Assembly: GCA_951812395.1 (NCBI GenBank) | Contig: CATOSD010000002.1 | Location: 734,442-798,441, forward strand | Length of the DNA stretch: 64,000 nucleotides | Direction of reading: 5' to 3' | DNA from: an uncultured Dehalococcoidia bacterium | GTDB lineage: Bacteria; Chloroflexota; Dehalococcoidia; Lucifugimonadales; CATOSD01 | Shown here: in pieces, positions 44,104 through 53,819 of the stretch | Numbering within the stretch: position 1 is the stretch's first letter | How the letters are laid out: every line of letters starts with the position of its first letter | Translations under genes and position numbers: made by a program | Notes under the pieces: generated by a model | Databases searched by the model: none | Told to the model about the DNA's origin: nothing | What the model saw: the letters and a program-made list of their open reading frames with translations, nothing else

Positions 44104-44865
44104 ATGTCCAACGACCAGAAACGTGCCGTACAACTCGGCTGGGACGCGATGTCGGACTCCTACCAGGAGCAGTCCCGCATCTCCGTCGACGACGTCCACT
44201 ACGCGCCCTTCGCTCCAGGCGAGCGGTCGCTGCGGCTGCTGGGAGACGTCCGTGGCAAGCGTGCGCTGGAGCTGGCGTGTGGCGCCGCGCAGAACGCCAT
44301 CGCGCTCAGCAGATGGGGCGCGCGGGTCACCGCGATGGACTTTTCCTCCCGGCAGCTTGGCCACGCCAGGCGGCTCATCGCGGAGTCCGGCACGGACGTG
44401 CAACTGGTTCGCGGCGACATGGAGAGCCCGTCGATGTTCAGGCCGGCGTCGTTCGACCTGGTTCTTTCGTCGTTCGGCTGGGAGTTTGTCCCGGACCTGG
44501 CCGCCTGCTTCGGCGAGTGCCACCGCCTACTCTCGTCCGGCGGGCTGCTGGTGGTCTGCACGGTGCACCCCCTGTCGGCGTTCGAGTGGGACGTCGAGGA
44601 GCGAGCGCTTATCGTCACGGACTACTTCAACCCGCCAATCGAGGTGTGGGAGGACTCGGATCGGAGGGCGGTCACCCACTTCCGCACCTTCCAGGAGTTG
44701 CACGATCTGCTGACGGACAGCGGCTTCGTGGTGGAGCGGGTAGTCGAGCCGTACCCGGCGCCTCCGGGACGCTCGACACCCTACACCGGCGCCTACTGGG
44801 CCGACCATGCCGAGAGGCTGTCGCGCGTGCCGTTCGCGATAGTGTTCAAGGCGCGCAAGGCATAG
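44104..44865 (+). CDS. Class I SAM-dependent methyltransferase (UbiE/COQ5-like)
   Basis: 253 residues. SAM motif ALELACGAAQNAIALSRWGA near residue 55, AMDFSSRQLGHARRL for motif II and SFDLVLSSFGWEFVPDL for motif IV. The usual GxGxG is ACGAAQ, with one Gly lost, as in a subset of methyltransferases. The substrate is unknown. It follows tRNA-Glu by 74 bp. Confidence 0.85.
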   Translation: MSNDQKRAVQLGWDAMSDSYQEQSRISVDDVHYAPFAPGERSLRLLGDVRGKRALELACGAAQNAIALSRWGARVTAMDFSSRQLGHARRLIAESGTDVQLVRGDMESPSMFRPASFDLVLSSFGWEFVPDLAACFGECHRLLSSGGLLVVCTVHPLSAFEWDVEERALIVTDYFNPPIEVWEDSDRRAVTHFRTFQELHDLLTDSGFVVERVVEPYPAPPGRSTPYTGAYWADHAERLSRVPFAIVFKARKA

Positions 44866-44878
44866 CGGCGTGGCTTGG

Positions 44879-44945
44879 GAGTGCCTTCTCCCGCCAATGG
44901 AGAAGGTTAGAGAGCCTGATTCCACCTGAAACGAGGATGAGGGTA
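44879..44945. repeat. Degenerate dispersed repeat copy
   Basis: CCTTCTCCCGCC then TGGAGAAGGTTAGAGAGCC, weakly related to the main repeat and its insert form. Confidence 0.5.
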
Positions 44946-44951
44946 GTGAGA

Positions 44952-47435
44952 TTACGCGCCTGACACCGACCAGTACAGCGCGTTGAACAACGTCTTGTAG
45001 GTGCCCCTGGCCTGCGCCCGGAACTGGGGCCGGTAGCCCATCAGGACCACCCTGCCCTTGCCGAGCGGCACGCTGGCGAGCGCGGCGCGGCCGTGCAGCT
45101 TTTCGTGGCCGAGCAGCCAGCCGCTGAGCAGGGCGTTGTACCGGGGGAACCTGGCGACCGCGACGCCCTCCGCCAGCTCGAAGGCCGGGCCGTTTACGAA
45201 CATCACCGCGGCGTCGCGGGGCATGCCATAGGCAAGCGGATGGCCGAAGTCCATCGTCACACGGAGCAGGCTTCCGGGCGCGAAAAACGTCGATGGGGCG
45301 TAGGCGCTGAGGGAGTTCTTCGCCGGCAGCCGGAGCCGGTTGATCGCGAAGCGCGCGGCCCCGTCCCAGGTGACGAGCGTCCCGCCGGAATCCGCGAATC
45401 GGCGCAGGCTCTCGGCACCCTGGTCGCCCAGCCCGCCGGCGTAGCACTCGGGGTAAGTGGCCGGGTTGTATCCCTTGTGGAGCTGCCGGAACCGCTGGTG
45501 CGGCAACACCACAGCGTCAAACCCATCCTCGAGGCCGCCGGCCCGCACGTCCTCGTCGGTGAGCGTGCGGAATGCGAAGCCGTACTGCTCGAAGATCAGG
45601 CGCGTCCAGCCCTCCTCGGAATTGGGCACGTAGCTGCTGTACAGGCCGACCCTGGGTGGTCGCAACGGCAAGAGCTCGGCCTTCGGAATGCAGTCCACGG
45701 GCTCGAAGGAGAGCAGGTCCCGCTCGGCCATCTCCGCCAGCATGGCGTGGGGGGCCTCGCCGTCCACGACGAACGCGCCCGGGGCGTAGGCCGAGCCGTT
45801 GGCGCTGAAGCCCTCGCTGGCGCGCCGCACGTCGACGCCTGTCGCCAGCAGCCGGTTAACCGCGCGAGCCGCCGCGTTGCTCTCCGGCGCCAGGACATAG
45901 GCGGGCGGGCGATTCGCGGGGTGGAGGGCTGGGGCGGACGGCATCGCAGGCGCCTCGAGCGGTTCCAGATCGGCCTCGAACGGCTGCCTGATCTCGGCAA
46001 CGTCGACGTCCATCAGTAGCGGCAGGCTGTGCGCGGTCACGTCGTAGGGGTGCTTGGGCGGACCGCCGGGATAGTCGCGAACGTCGGGATAGCGCGCGGA
46101 CTCCAGCACGGTCTTCGCGAACGCGCCGTAGGGCTGAGCCATGAGCACCACGCGGGAGCCGGGCGGGTATGACCTGCCATCCGCCGTGAACCGTGACGCC
46201 GCTGCGTGGATCTCGACCGCGGCAGTGTCCAGCACGTCGAGAAGCTCGCTGGCGGCTTTGGGGTCGCGCTGGCCGGGCGGCGCCACGTAGGCGAACGGCG
46301 GAGAAGTCCGGGAGACCGCCCGTTTGCCGACGCGGTAGAAGTTGCGGACCCAATTGCCGCGAGACCTGGCCGTAGTATCGAGGCACGCCATTACCGCCGC
46401 GAAGTCGTAGTCCACGATGTCGCCCAGGCTCCACTCGCCTCCCTGCCAGGGCATTGGGTGGTTCCAAGACGGCTTGAGCGGGTCCTCGCGCCGGATTGAC
46501 CTGAGCTGGCCGGGCTTGAGGGTGATGGGGGTGGCGATGCGCACGCTCGCCACCTCCGATAGCACGCGGACGCCGCCGTGGTAGTGCAGGTACGACCGGC
46601 TGGGACTGAAGCCGTCGTAGACCACGTTGATGGCTACGCCCGCCTTGCCCTGGGCGGTCAGGTCGTTCGCCATGGAGGCCCCCAGCATGGAGAGTTCGCT
46701 CTGGAGAATGGGGTCGACGTTCGGGCCGATGGGGTCCTCGTAGGGCGGCAGGATCATGCGCATGCCCTGGGTCCGCGTCTGGTGCAGGTCGTACATGATC
46801 TGCGGATGCCAGGCGTTCAGGCAGTGCTCGACGGTTAGCCTGGTCTCGGCGAGCGCGAACGTGGCCCAGTCGCGGTTGTTGTCGTGACCGGCGTACTTGT
46901 GATAGAGCCGCGGGGGAATGACGCCCTCGTGCGGCGTGCCCACGGTGGAGTCGTACCACTCCTTCACCAGGTCCAGGCCGTCGGGGTTGAGGCAGGGCAT
47001 AAGGAGCAGCACCACGTTGTCGAGCACACGCCGGACCCGGTCATCGTCGCTCGTCGCCAGGTGGTGGGCCAACAGCATCGACATCTGGGTCGCGCCAACC
47101 TCGGTGGCGTGGATGCTGCACGAAACGGCCACCACCGCCCTGCCCTCGGCGATCAGCGCTTCGGCTTCGACCTCGCTGTCGATCTTGCGAGGGTCGGCCA
47201 GCCTGGCCTGGATGTCTCGCAGGCGGGCGCTGTTTGCGAGATTGCCGGGTGAAGAGATCAGGCACAGCAGAAACGGTCTGCCCTCGGTGGTCTTGCCGAC
47301 TTCGCGCACTTCGATTCGGTCGGAGCCCTCGTCGAGGATGCGGAAGTACTCTACAATCTTGGGCCAGTCGGCGAGGCGCCGCGCCTCCCCCACGTCGAAG
47401 CCGAGATGCTCCCGGGGGGTGATGATGGATGACAT
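44952..47435 (-). CDS. M14-family zinc carboxypeptidase-like protein
   Basis: 827 residues from ATG 47435 (MSSIITPREHLGFDVGEAR). Zinc motif SIHATEVGATQ (HxxE) near residue 110, LLMPCLNPDGLDLVKEW near residue 148, and YAGHDNNRDWATFALAET near residue 180. The third metal His is likely in MYDLHQTRTQGMR. After the peptidase half, a long C-terminal region (about 470-827) with ADSGGTLVTWDGAARFAINR looks like a glutamine-amidotransferase-like fold seen in related M14 proteins. It lacks an evident signal peptide. Substrate is probably a peptide or amide. Confidence 0.85.
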   Translation of the reverse strand: MSSIITPREHLGFDVGEARRLADWPKIVEYFRILDEGSDRIEVREVGKTTEGRPFLLCLISSPGNLANSARLRDIQARLADPRKIDSEVEAEALIAEGRAVVAVSCSIHATEVGATQMSMLLAHHLATSDDDRVRRVLDNVVLLLMPCLNPDGLDLVKEWYDSTVGTPHEGVIPPRLYHKYAGHDNNRDWATFALAETRLTVEHCLNAWHPQIMYDLHQTRTQGMRMILPPYEDPIGPNVDPILQSELSMLGASMANDLTAQGKAGVAINVVYDGFSPSRSYLHYHGGVRVLSEVASVRIATPITLKPGQLRSIRREDPLKPSWNHPMPWQGGEWSLGDIVDYDFAAVMACLDTTARSRGNWVRNFYRVGKRAVSRTSPPFAYVAPPGQRDPKAASELLDVLDTAAVEIHAAASRFTADGRSYPPGSRVVLMAQPYGAFAKTVLESARYPDVRDYPGGPPKHPYDVTAHSLPLLMDVDVAEIRQPFEADLEPLEAPAMPSAPALHPANRPPAYVLAPESNAAARAVNRLLATGVDVRRASEGFSANGSAYAPGAFVVDGEAPHAMLAEMAERDLLSFEPVDCIPKAELLPLRPPRVGLYSSYVPNSEEGWTRLIFEQYGFAFRTLTDEDVRAGGLEDGFDAVVLPHQRFRQLHKGYNPATYPECYAGGLGDQGAESLRRFADSGGTLVTWDGAARFAINRLRLPAKNSLSAYAPSTFFAPGSLLRVTMDFGHPLAYGMPRDAAVMFVNGPAFELAEGVAVARFPRYNALLSGWLLGHEKLHGRAALASVPLGKGRVVLMGYRPQFRAQARGTYKTLFNALYWSVSGA

Positions 47436-47502
47436 GCAAGAGATTGTGATGCCTCGGCGGGTAGCGGTCAAGCGTGAAGCCGACAGCGTGGGGACTGCCG
47501 CG

Positions 47503-47511
47503 TGCTATGAT
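47503..47511 (+). promoter_or_regulatory. Extended -10 promoter TGCTATGAT before EVE gene
   Basis: TG-C-TATGAT lies about 50 bp before ATG 47562. Confidence 0.45.
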
Positions 47512-47561
47512 GGGTGCGGGCGCCCAGGACGCGCCCCAAGCTGACCGTGCAGGAGGTAGCC

Positions 47562-48044
47562 ATGCCTGAAGGCGAACGACGCTACTGGCTCGTCAAATCC
47601 GAGCCGAACACTTACTCCTTCGCCGACCTGATGGCCGAGCCGGATCGAACCGCCGAGTGGGACGGAGTGCGCAACTACCAGGCGCGCAACACGCTGAGGG
47701 ACGACATAAAGGAAGGCGACGGGGTGCTCTTCTATCACTCCAACGCTAAGCCGACCGCCGTGATTGGTACAGCGGTAGTCGTGCGCGGCGGATACCCAGA
47801 CCACACCGCCTGGGACCCGGACTCGGACAACCCCGATCCCAGGAGCACTCCCGACAATCCGGTGTGGTTCATGGTGGACATACAGGGGGTGGCGGCCTTC
47901 GAGAGTCCGATCCCGCTGGCGGAGATTCGAAAGACTCCGGGACTCGAGAATATGGCCCTGGTCAAGAACTCGCGATTGTCGGTGCAGCCGGTGACCGCCG
48001 ATGAGTGGCGCATTGTAACCGGGCTGGGTGGCGTGAGCGCTTAG
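47562..48044 (+). CDS. EVE domain protein (modified-base binding)
   Basis: 160 residues from ATG 47562 with GCAGGAGGTAGCC upstream. RRYWLVKSEPNTYSFADL opens an EVE domain, followed by WDGVRNYQARNTLR, DGVLFYHSNAKPTAVIGTA and WFMVDIQGV. EVE domains bind modified bases such as 5-hydroxymethylcytosine or modified adenine, often in DNA-modification contexts. The large DNA methylase at 39.3 kb gives a weak link. Confidence 0.92.
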   Translation: MPEGERRYWLVKSEPNTYSFADLMAEPDRTAEWDGVRNYQARNTLRDDIKEGDGVLFYHSNAKPTAVIGTAVVVRGGYPDHTAWDPDSDNPDPRSTPDNPVWFMVDIQGVAAFESPIPLAEIRKTPGLENMALVKNSRLSVQPVTADEWRIVTGLGGVSA

Positions 48045-48076
48045 GAACTGGTTGGCGACGTCACCCGAGCCCCTAG

Positions 48077-48096
48077 ATTCCCGTTTTCACGGGAAT
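48077..48096. repeat. Palindrome ATTCCCGT-tttc-ACGGGAAT
   Basis: 8-bp arms between the convergent EVE and D-aminoacylase genes. A similar palindrome is at 18942-18959. Confidence 0.6.
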
Positions 48097-48115
48097 GACG
48101 AAAGAGGGGACGGAC

Positions 48116-49723
48116 CTATGACTGGCCTCGGCGGAGGACTTTGCCTGGACGGGCGGCGGTGTGCCTTCCTTCGTCGACAACTGGAACGCCCCTCACCAGG
48201 ACGTAGGGAATGCCGTCGGGGTACTGGTGGGGGTGCTCCCAGGTGGCGTTGTCGATGACCGTCTCGGGGTCGAAGACCACCAGGTCCGCCGTCAGCCCTT
48301 CCTTCACGTGGCCGCGGTCTTTCATGCCCATGCGCCGGGCCGGGAAACCGGTCATCTTGTGGATGGCTTGCTCCAGCGTCAGGACGGAGGGCTGCTCGCG
48401 GACGTAGCGGCCCAGGATGCGCGGGTGGGTGCCGTAGAACCTGGGATGGGGCAGCGCGTCCTTGTACGGCCCGATTGGGGAGACGGCGTTGCCGTCGGAT
48501 CCGATCATTGCGAGGTTGTGGCCCATGAAGTAGCGGACGTCGCTCTCTACGCGATTGTGGACGAGCGTAGGAACTGAGCCGTTCTCCTCCTCCATCAGCT
48601 CGATGACGACATCGGCGGGTGCGATTTCTCTTTCGTCCGCAATCTCCACGATGTTCTTGCCAACGAGGCGCCGGTTGCCCTCCGTGTGTATGTAGGCCAC
48701 GTGCCAGGCATCCCACTGGGGCTCGACGCCTCCGTGACCGGCGGTGATTTCGCTGCTGACGCGCCGTCTGAGGTCGGGGTCCCGCAGGCGAGCCATGAAG
48801 TCCTCAGTGGTGCCCGCCTGTACCCAGAGGGGCATGAGTTGGTTGAAGCCCGCGCCCGCGGCGGTGTACGGGTACATGTCGTAGGTGATGTCCAGGCCGG
48901 CCTCGCGGGCCTTCACCAGGAGGTCGACCATGGCGGGGCCTTCTCCGTACGCGCGCCGGTCGATAATGGCCATGTGAGAGAACTGGACGGGGATGTCGGC
49001 CCGCTGGCCGATCTCGATGGCCTCTTCGATGGCCGAAATGTGCAGGCCGTTTCCGACGCGGGCGTGGGTGACGTAGAAGGCCCCCTCGTAGTGCCTGATG
49101 GACTCGCAGATGGCCACAATCTCGTCGGTGGAAGCGTAGGCGGAGGGCGTGACCGACAGGCCGGTGGACAGGGAGAACGCGCCCATCTCGACGGCCTCGG
49201 CGGCGAGGCGCTTCATCTCGCGCAACTCGTCGGACGTGGCTGGCCGGTCCTCGATGGCTCCGGAAGCAATTTGGAGCGCGGAGTTGCCGACCTGGGGGGC
49301 GACGTTGATGCTGATGCCGTTCGATTCGAGCGCCCCGGCCCAGTCGTCGAGGGTGTTCCACTCCCACGGGACATTGCCGATGAGACTCTTGCCCAGGTCG
49401 TCCTGCAGAGCCTTCGGGCCGCCCCTCCCGGCCGGGAATGGGGAGTAGCTGCAGTTTCCGGTGACCTCGGTCGTAACGCCTTGGTGGGCCTTGCTCTCGC
49501 CGCCCGGATCGTCCAGGAGGCTGACGTCGGAGTGGGTGTGCATGTCGATGAATCCCGGCGCCACTACGTGGCCCGCGGCGTCGATGCGCCGCGCCGCCTC
49601 CGCGTGTTCGAGCGAGCCTATGGCCTCGATCCTGCCGTTTGAAATACCGACGTCGGCGCAGTATCGGGGCGAGCCTGTGCCGTCCACGATGATGCCGTTT
49701 AAGATTAGGACGTCAAATGCCAT
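48116..49723 (-). CDS. N-acyl-D-amino-acid deacylase / amidohydrolase
   Basis: 535 residues. Amidohydrolase fold with APGFIDMHTHSDVSLL (metal HxH), TTEVTGNCSYSPFP with the Cys typical of D-aminoacylases, FYVTHARVGNG, and GSDGNAVSP near residue 420 (metal Asp). The opening MAFDVLILNGIIVDGTGSP is a dihydroorotase-like strand. It would remove an acyl group from an N-acyl-D-amino acid or a related ring. leuB lies 26 bp upstream on the same strand. Confidence 0.88.
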   Translation of the reverse strand: MAFDVLILNGIIVDGTGSPRYCADVGISNGRIEAIGSLEHAEAARRIDAAGHVVAPGFIDMHTHSDVSLLDDPGGESKAHQGVTTEVTGNCSYSPFPAGRGGPKALQDDLGKSLIGNVPWEWNTLDDWAGALESNGISINVAPQVGNSALQIASGAIEDRPATSDELREMKRLAAEAVEMGAFSLSTGLSVTPSAYASTDEIVAICESIRHYEGAFYVTHARVGNGLHISAIEEAIEIGQRADIPVQFSHMAIIDRRAYGEGPAMVDLLVKAREAGLDITYDMYPYTAAGAGFNQLMPLWVQAGTTEDFMARLRDPDLRRRVSSEITAGHGGVEPQWDAWHVAYIHTEGNRRLVGKNIVEIADEREIAPADVVIELMEEENGSVPTLVHNRVESDVRYFMGHNLAMIGSDGNAVSPIGPYKDALPHPRFYGTHPRILGRYVREQPSVLTLEQAIHKMTGFPARRMGMKDRGHVKEGLTADLVVFDPETVIDNATWEHPHQYPDGIPYVLVRGVPVVDEGRHTAARPGKVLRRGQS

Positions 49724-49749
49724 GCTTTCTCCCCGAGAGTCCGGGCTGA

Positions 49750-50850
49750 CTAGATTCGGCCCGCGATGACGCCTCCGAGTTCGGTGGTGGATACGATGTC
49801 GCCGCTATCTCCGGCGATGTCTGGGGTCCGGTAGCCCTCCGCCAGAACGCCGGAGACGGCGTCCTCGACGGCGCGGGCCTCGTCCTCCAGCCCGAACGAA
49901 TACCGGAGCATCAGCGCCATGCTGAGTATGGCACCGATGGGGTTGGCGACGCCCTGCCCCGCTATGTCGGGCGCGGTGCCGTGGATAGGCTCGTAGAGGC
50001 TCACGGCCCTGCGCCGGCGACGGCCGCTCGAACCGGGCAGGCCGGCGAGGCTGGCCGAGGGCAGCATTCCCATCGAGCCTGAGAGCACGGAGGCCTCGTC
50101 CGTGAGTATGTCACCGAAGGTGTTTTCGGCGACGATCACGTCGAAGTGGGCGGGGTTTCGGATGAGCTGCATTGCGGCGTTATCGACCAGGACGTGCTCC
50201 AGTTCCACGTCGGGATAGTCCGCCGACACCTCGTCCGCTATCTCGCGCCAGAGCCGGGACGACTCGAGCACGTTGGCCTTGTCCACGGAGGTGAGCAGTT
50301 TGCGCCGGCCCATGGCCAACTCGAAACCGGCGCGCACGATGCGCGCTATCTCGGCCTCGGTGTAGCGGAGAGTGTCCACGCCGCGCCGGCCGCGCGAGGT
50401 CTGCCAGCGGCGCTTGGGCGTGGCGAAGTAGAGGCCGCCGGTCAGCTCCCGGACGACGACCATGTCCACGCCCTCGAGCAGGTGAGGCTTGATCGGGCTG
50501 GAGTTGATGAGTTCTGGGTAGACCCTGACCGGGCGGAGGTTGGCGAACAGGCCCAGCATCTTGCGGATGGCGAGTATGCCGTCTTCCGGTCGGACGGCGG
50601 CGCTGGGATCATCCCACTTGGGGCCGCCCACCGCGCCGAACAGGATGGCGCCGGTGTTCTCGCACAGCTCGGCAGTCTCGTCTGGAAGCGCGGTGCCGTG
50701 CGAGTCGATGGCGTTGCCGCCAACGCTGCCGTAGCTGAGGTCGAAGGAGTGACCGAATTGGCCTTCCACAGCCTTTAGCACCTTTGTGGCCTCGGCGATG
50801 ACCTCCGGGCCAACGCCGTCGCCGGGAAGGACAGTAACTGAGTAGTTCAT
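49750..50850 (-). CDS. leuB: 3-isopropylmalate dehydrogenase
   Basis: 366 residues. [16 protein letters not shown] at the start, [30 protein letters not shown] and [12 protein letters not shown] near the middle, [20 protein letters not shown] and [19 protein letters not shown]. These are LeuB signatures (the VRELTGGxYFG motif separates it from isocitrate dehydrogenase). It makes 2-oxoisocaproate in leucine synthesis. No leuA/C/D is nearby. The start ATG has GGAGACCC upstream. Confidence 0.93.
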   Translation of the reverse strand: MNYSVTVLPGDGVGPEVIAEATKVLKAVEGQFGHSFDLSYGSVGGNAIDSHGTALPDETAELCENTGAILFGAVGGPKWDDPSAAVRPEDGILAIRKMLGLFANLRPVRVYPELINSSPIKPHLLEGVDMVVVRELTGGLYFATPKRRWQTSRGRRGVDTLRYTEAEIARIVRAGFELAMGRRKLLTSVDKANVLESSRLWREIADEVSADYPDVELEHVLVDNAAMQLIRNPAHFDVIVAENTFGDILTDEASVLSGSMGMLPSASLAGLPGSSGRRRRRAVSLYEPIHGTAPDIAGQGVANPIGAILSMALMLRYSFGLEDEARAVEDAVSGVLAEGYRTPDIAGDSGDIVSTTELGGVIAGRI

Positions 50851-50873
50851 GGGTCTCCTTTGCAGAATGCCGG

Positions 50874-52064
50874 TTAGTCGGAGGGCGCGTTGCCGCCCAC
50901 GATGCCTTCGCCAATCAGCCGCGCGACGCGGACGGGGTCGTAGCCGAGCAGCTCCGTCAACACGGACTCGGAGTCCTGGCCGATTTCGGAGGCGGGCTGC
51001 CAGTGGCGCTTGTCCAGGCTATTGCCAGGGATGGGTATGCCCGCATAGCGCTTCGGGCCGAACTGCGGCTCGTCGATCTCGACGAATAGGCCGTGCGAGT
51101 CCAGGTGAGGGTCTGACAGCACCTGGTGGTTCTTGGCGACCAGGCCCGCCGGCACGCCCTCGGCTTGCAGGCGCTCCATGGCCTCACGGGGGTCCCTGTC
51201 GCGCATCCAGGCCTCGATGGCGTCGTCTATGGCGTCCTCGTGCAGGTGCCGTCCGTCGACAGTCGCGTACTCCGGTCTGTCCAGAGCCTCGGTGTCGCCC
51301 ATGGCACGGCGGAGGGCGCGCCACTCGTCATCGGAGGTGACGGACACTGCCACCCATTCGTCGTCGCCGGAGGCGGCGTAGGCGCGGCTTGGCGCGTGTC
51401 CGCAGAAGCGGTTGCCCGCCGGACGAGGTTGGTCCCCATCGACGGAGCGCGCCAGGAAGTACTCGCCGAGCACGCCCACGGGGCTGTCGGCCAGCGAGTG
51501 GTCGATGAACTGGCCGAGGCCGGTCTCGCGTTTGTGGGTGAGGGCGTTCATGACCGCTGCAACCATGTTCAGGCCGGAGAGCGGGTCAGCGTAGGCTAAC
51601 CCGGTGGGCAGAGGAAGCTCGCCGGGGTAGCCCAGCATGGAGACGATTCCGCTCTGCGCCTCGGCGGCGGTTCCGAGGGAGGGATAGTTGGAGTACGGGC
51701 CGGTCGCGCCGAAGCCGGACATCGAGCAAAGCACTATCCCTGGATTGACTATGCTCAGCGCCTCAAAGCCCAGGTCGAGGTTGGGCATGACGCGGGGCCT
51801 GAAGTTCTCCACTACGACGTCGGTAACAGCCACCAGATCCAGGAATATGTCGCGGCCCTCGACGGTGTCGAGGCGCACCGCGAGGTTGGGCTTGTTTCGG
51901 TTCAGTTCCCGGTCAATCAGGCTGAGGCCCTGCTCGGCTGTTCTGGGGTCGCTCACCCTGATGACGTGAGCGCCGAAGTCGGCGAAGATCCTTCCGCCGA
52001 GTGGACCGGCCCAGACCCTGGTCATGTCGATCACGCGGATGTCGCTGAGTGCAGCGTCGAACAT
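50874..52064 (-). CDS. CaiB/BaiF-family CoA-transferase (copy 1)
   Basis: 396 residues from ATG 52064. Class III CoA-transferase: [20 protein letters not shown] at the N-terminus, [33 protein letters not shown] near residue 100 with the loop before the catalytic Asp position, and [20 protein letters not shown]. The long frame upstream is a low-complexity extension and is rejected. Transfers CoA between a donor such as succinyl-CoA and an acid. It follows the next gene by 8 bp. Confidence 0.88.
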   Translation of the reverse strand: MFDAALSDIRVIDMTRVWAGPLGGRIFADFGAHVIRVSDPRTAEQGLSLIDRELNRNKPNLAVRLDTVEGRDIFLDLVAVTDVVVENFRPRVMPNLDLGFEALSIVNPGIVLCSMSGFGATGPYSNYPSLGTAAEAQSGIVSMLGYPGELPLPTGLAYADPLSGLNMVAAVMNALTHKRETGLGQFIDHSLADSPVGVLGEYFLARSVDGDQPRPAGNRFCGHAPSRAYAASGDDEWVAVSVTSDDEWRALRRAMGDTEALDRPEYATVDGRHLHEDAIDDAIEAWMRDRDPREAMERLQAEGVPAGLVAKNHQVLSDPHLDSHGLFVEIDEPQFGPKRYAGIPIPGNSLDKRHWQPASEIGQDSESVLTELLGYDPVRVARLIGEGIVGGNAPSD

Positions 52065-52072
52065 GATAGCGC

Positions 52073-53236
52073 TCACGCAAGGACAGCGTCGGTGTGTTCG
52101 CCAAGGAGTGGCGCGCGGGAAAGCTCTGGCGAGCCGAGGGAGGAGCGGAACGGGAATGAGGGGTAGTCGGCCGTTGGGGCGGAGGGATGGTCGATGCGCT
52201 GAAACATGCCCCGGTGACGGTACTGGGGATCGTCGAGCACTTCGCCGAGGTCGAGTACCGGCGCGGTCACGAGGCCCCAATCGCCGGCAGACTCGGCGAA
52301 GAGCGGAGCACGGTGGCGATCCTTCGACCATTCGAGGATGATCTCGTCGATCGCCTCAGCGTTGGCGCGGCGCTTATGGCGCGTGTCGAAACGGGGGTCT
52401 CCCTGCAGGTCCTCGCGGCCCATCATCGTGCAGAGGAGGTCCCACTGCCACTCCATGGCGAGGCCCCAGCAGAGCTGGCCGTCGGCGCATGGGAGCACCA
52501 CGTTCGGATAGGTGGCGAAAGGGCCGTGACGCTCCCACCTGTGGCCGTTGCGGGTGCGCACGAGGCCCTCGTAGGTATGCATGACGTAGGTGTACTGGTG
52601 GAGTGTGGCGACTGTCTCCAGCATCGTCAGCTCGAGGAACCGGCCGTTGCCGGTGCGGCCGCGCTCCCACAGAGCGAACTGGACGCCTGCGTATCCGCTG
52701 AGCGCCGTGAGATAGTCGGCCTGCCGTCCGGGCAGCGATAGAGGTTCGCGGTCTTCCTCGCCGATGAGGTACATGTAGCCGCCGAGGGCTAGCTGGACCA
52801 TCGGGCTGGAGTTCCAGCGGGCATAGGGCCCGGACAGGCCGAATGGGGTGACGCACAGCTCGACGAGGCCGGGGTTCGCCGACGTGAACGTGTCCTCAGC
52901 GATTTCGAGTTGCTCCCTGAGCGGCAGTGTCCAATCCTCGATGAGCACGTCGGCAGAGGCGGTCATAACCGACAGGCGGGTCATGCCTTCGGGTGTGCGC
53001 CAGTCGAGCAGCACGCTCCTTTTGCCGGTGTTGTTGTAGAGGAAGAGGGCGCTTGCCTCGGGGTCGGGATCGTCGGTAAGGAACGGGCCTTCGCGGCGGG
53101 ACCAGTCGCCATCCGGGGGAAGCTCGACCTTGACGACGTCGGCGCCGAACGCGGCCAGCATCCGTCCGCAGTGCGGACCGGCGACGCCCTCGGCAACTTC
53201 CACGACGGTCAGCCCTTTCAAGGGCAGCGCGGTCAA
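52073..53236 (-). CDS. CaiB/BaiF-family CoA-transferase (copy 2)
   Basis: 387 residues from TTG 53236 with AAAGGAG 11 nt upstream. VVEVAEGVAGPHCGRMLAAF, GADVVKVELPPDGDWSR, and LIEDWTLPLREQLEIAEDTF are CoA-transferase features. It is clearly diverged from copy 1, so the two likely form a heteromer or act on different acids. It heads the run CaiB-CaiB-leuB-deacylase. Copy B of the conserved promoter lies about 425 nt upstream on the same strand. Confidence 0.88.
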   Translation of the reverse strand: MTALPLKGLTVVEVAEGVAGPHCGRMLAAFGADVVKVELPPDGDWSRREGPFLTDDPDPEASALFLYNNTGKRSVLLDWRTPEGMTRLSVMTASADVLIEDWTLPLREQLEIAEDTFTSANPGLVELCVTPFGLSGPYARWNSSPMVQLALGGYMYLIGEEDREPLSLPGRQADYLTALSGYAGVQFALWERGRTGNGRFLELTMLETVATLHQYTYVMHTYEGLVRTRNGHRWERHGPFATYPNVVLPCADGQLCWGLAMEWQWDLLCTMMGREDLQGDPRFDTRHKRRANAEAIDEIILEWSKDRHRAPLFAESAGDWGLVTAPVLDLGEVLDDPQYRHRGMFQRIDHPSAPTADYPSFPFRSSLGSPELSRAPLLGEHTDAVLA

Positions 53237-53443
53237 CTCGACAGGTGCTCCTTTCGCTGGCGCGGCGGCGAGGGATTGAGGTGGGCGCAGCGAGTGTCAG
53301 GGGGAATTTAACCGCAGGCCTGCGGGCGAGTCAACACGGCTGGCGGAAGTAGAACTGTCCACGAAGGACACGAAGGGCGCTAAGGGGACGGAGGGAACGC
53401 GTGAACGGGGGCCGCCGAGCGTGCGTGGGGGCGAAATTCAAAA

Positions 53444-53483
53444 TATCTGTTCCATTCCGTTCCATTTTGTTCCGTTCTGGGTT
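53444..53483 (-). repeat. 10-bp-phased repeats (leader element B)
   Basis: TATCTGTTCC, ATTCCGTTCC, ATTTTGTTCC, GTTCTGGGTT: four successive 10-bp units on the plus strand, read on the minus strand as CAGAACGG / CAAAATGG / CGGAATGG-like units. Confidence 0.6.
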
Positions 53484-53667
53484 GCTCCCTATCTGGGAGG
53501 CCGGATGGTTCGGAACGGATGCAGAATAGAGAGGGCGCAATACAGTACCTGGGAGCGGTGAATCGGGCCGGATATGGGACTGGATTTCGCGGCTCTCAAC
53601 TACGCAATCGGCGGTCGGTGGTATGATCGGCAGTCGCTGGTATGTTGGGTCGGCCAAACATGGGTGG

Positions 53668-53696
53668 AGGGTAGCACGGATGTGCGGTGGTGTCAA
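53668..53696 (-). promoter_or_regulatory. Conserved promoter/operator element, copy B
   Basis: Minus strand: TTGACA (53691-53696), 17-bp spacer ending CCGCACATCCGTGC, TACCCT (53668-53673). The spacer core is identical to copies A and C. Confidence 0.65.
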
Positions 53697-53819
53697 TGGG
53701 GCGTATGACTCGGAGTTAGTGTATCAGCGCACAATCTCGCGGACGCAAGAGAACCCTGATGCGGAAGCTCTCCGACCAGGGATTCGCTGTGAAGAAATCC
53801 GGGGGCACACAGGTGTTAA

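Larger units (their letters stand above)
53237..53819. other. Intergenic leader region before the CaiB operon
   Basis: 583 bp without a credible gene. It holds four 10-bp-phased repeat units (53444-53483), the promoter copy B (53668-53696) and, near 53350, the common dispersed string GTCCTTCGTG. Confidence 0.55.

Noticed and set aside
19227..53696. Possible conserved peptide PHIRAIL at the three promoter copies
   Set aside because: The same bases give a 17-bp -35/-10 spacing in all three copies, and the frames diverge at once outside the shared 13-mer; a promoter fits better.
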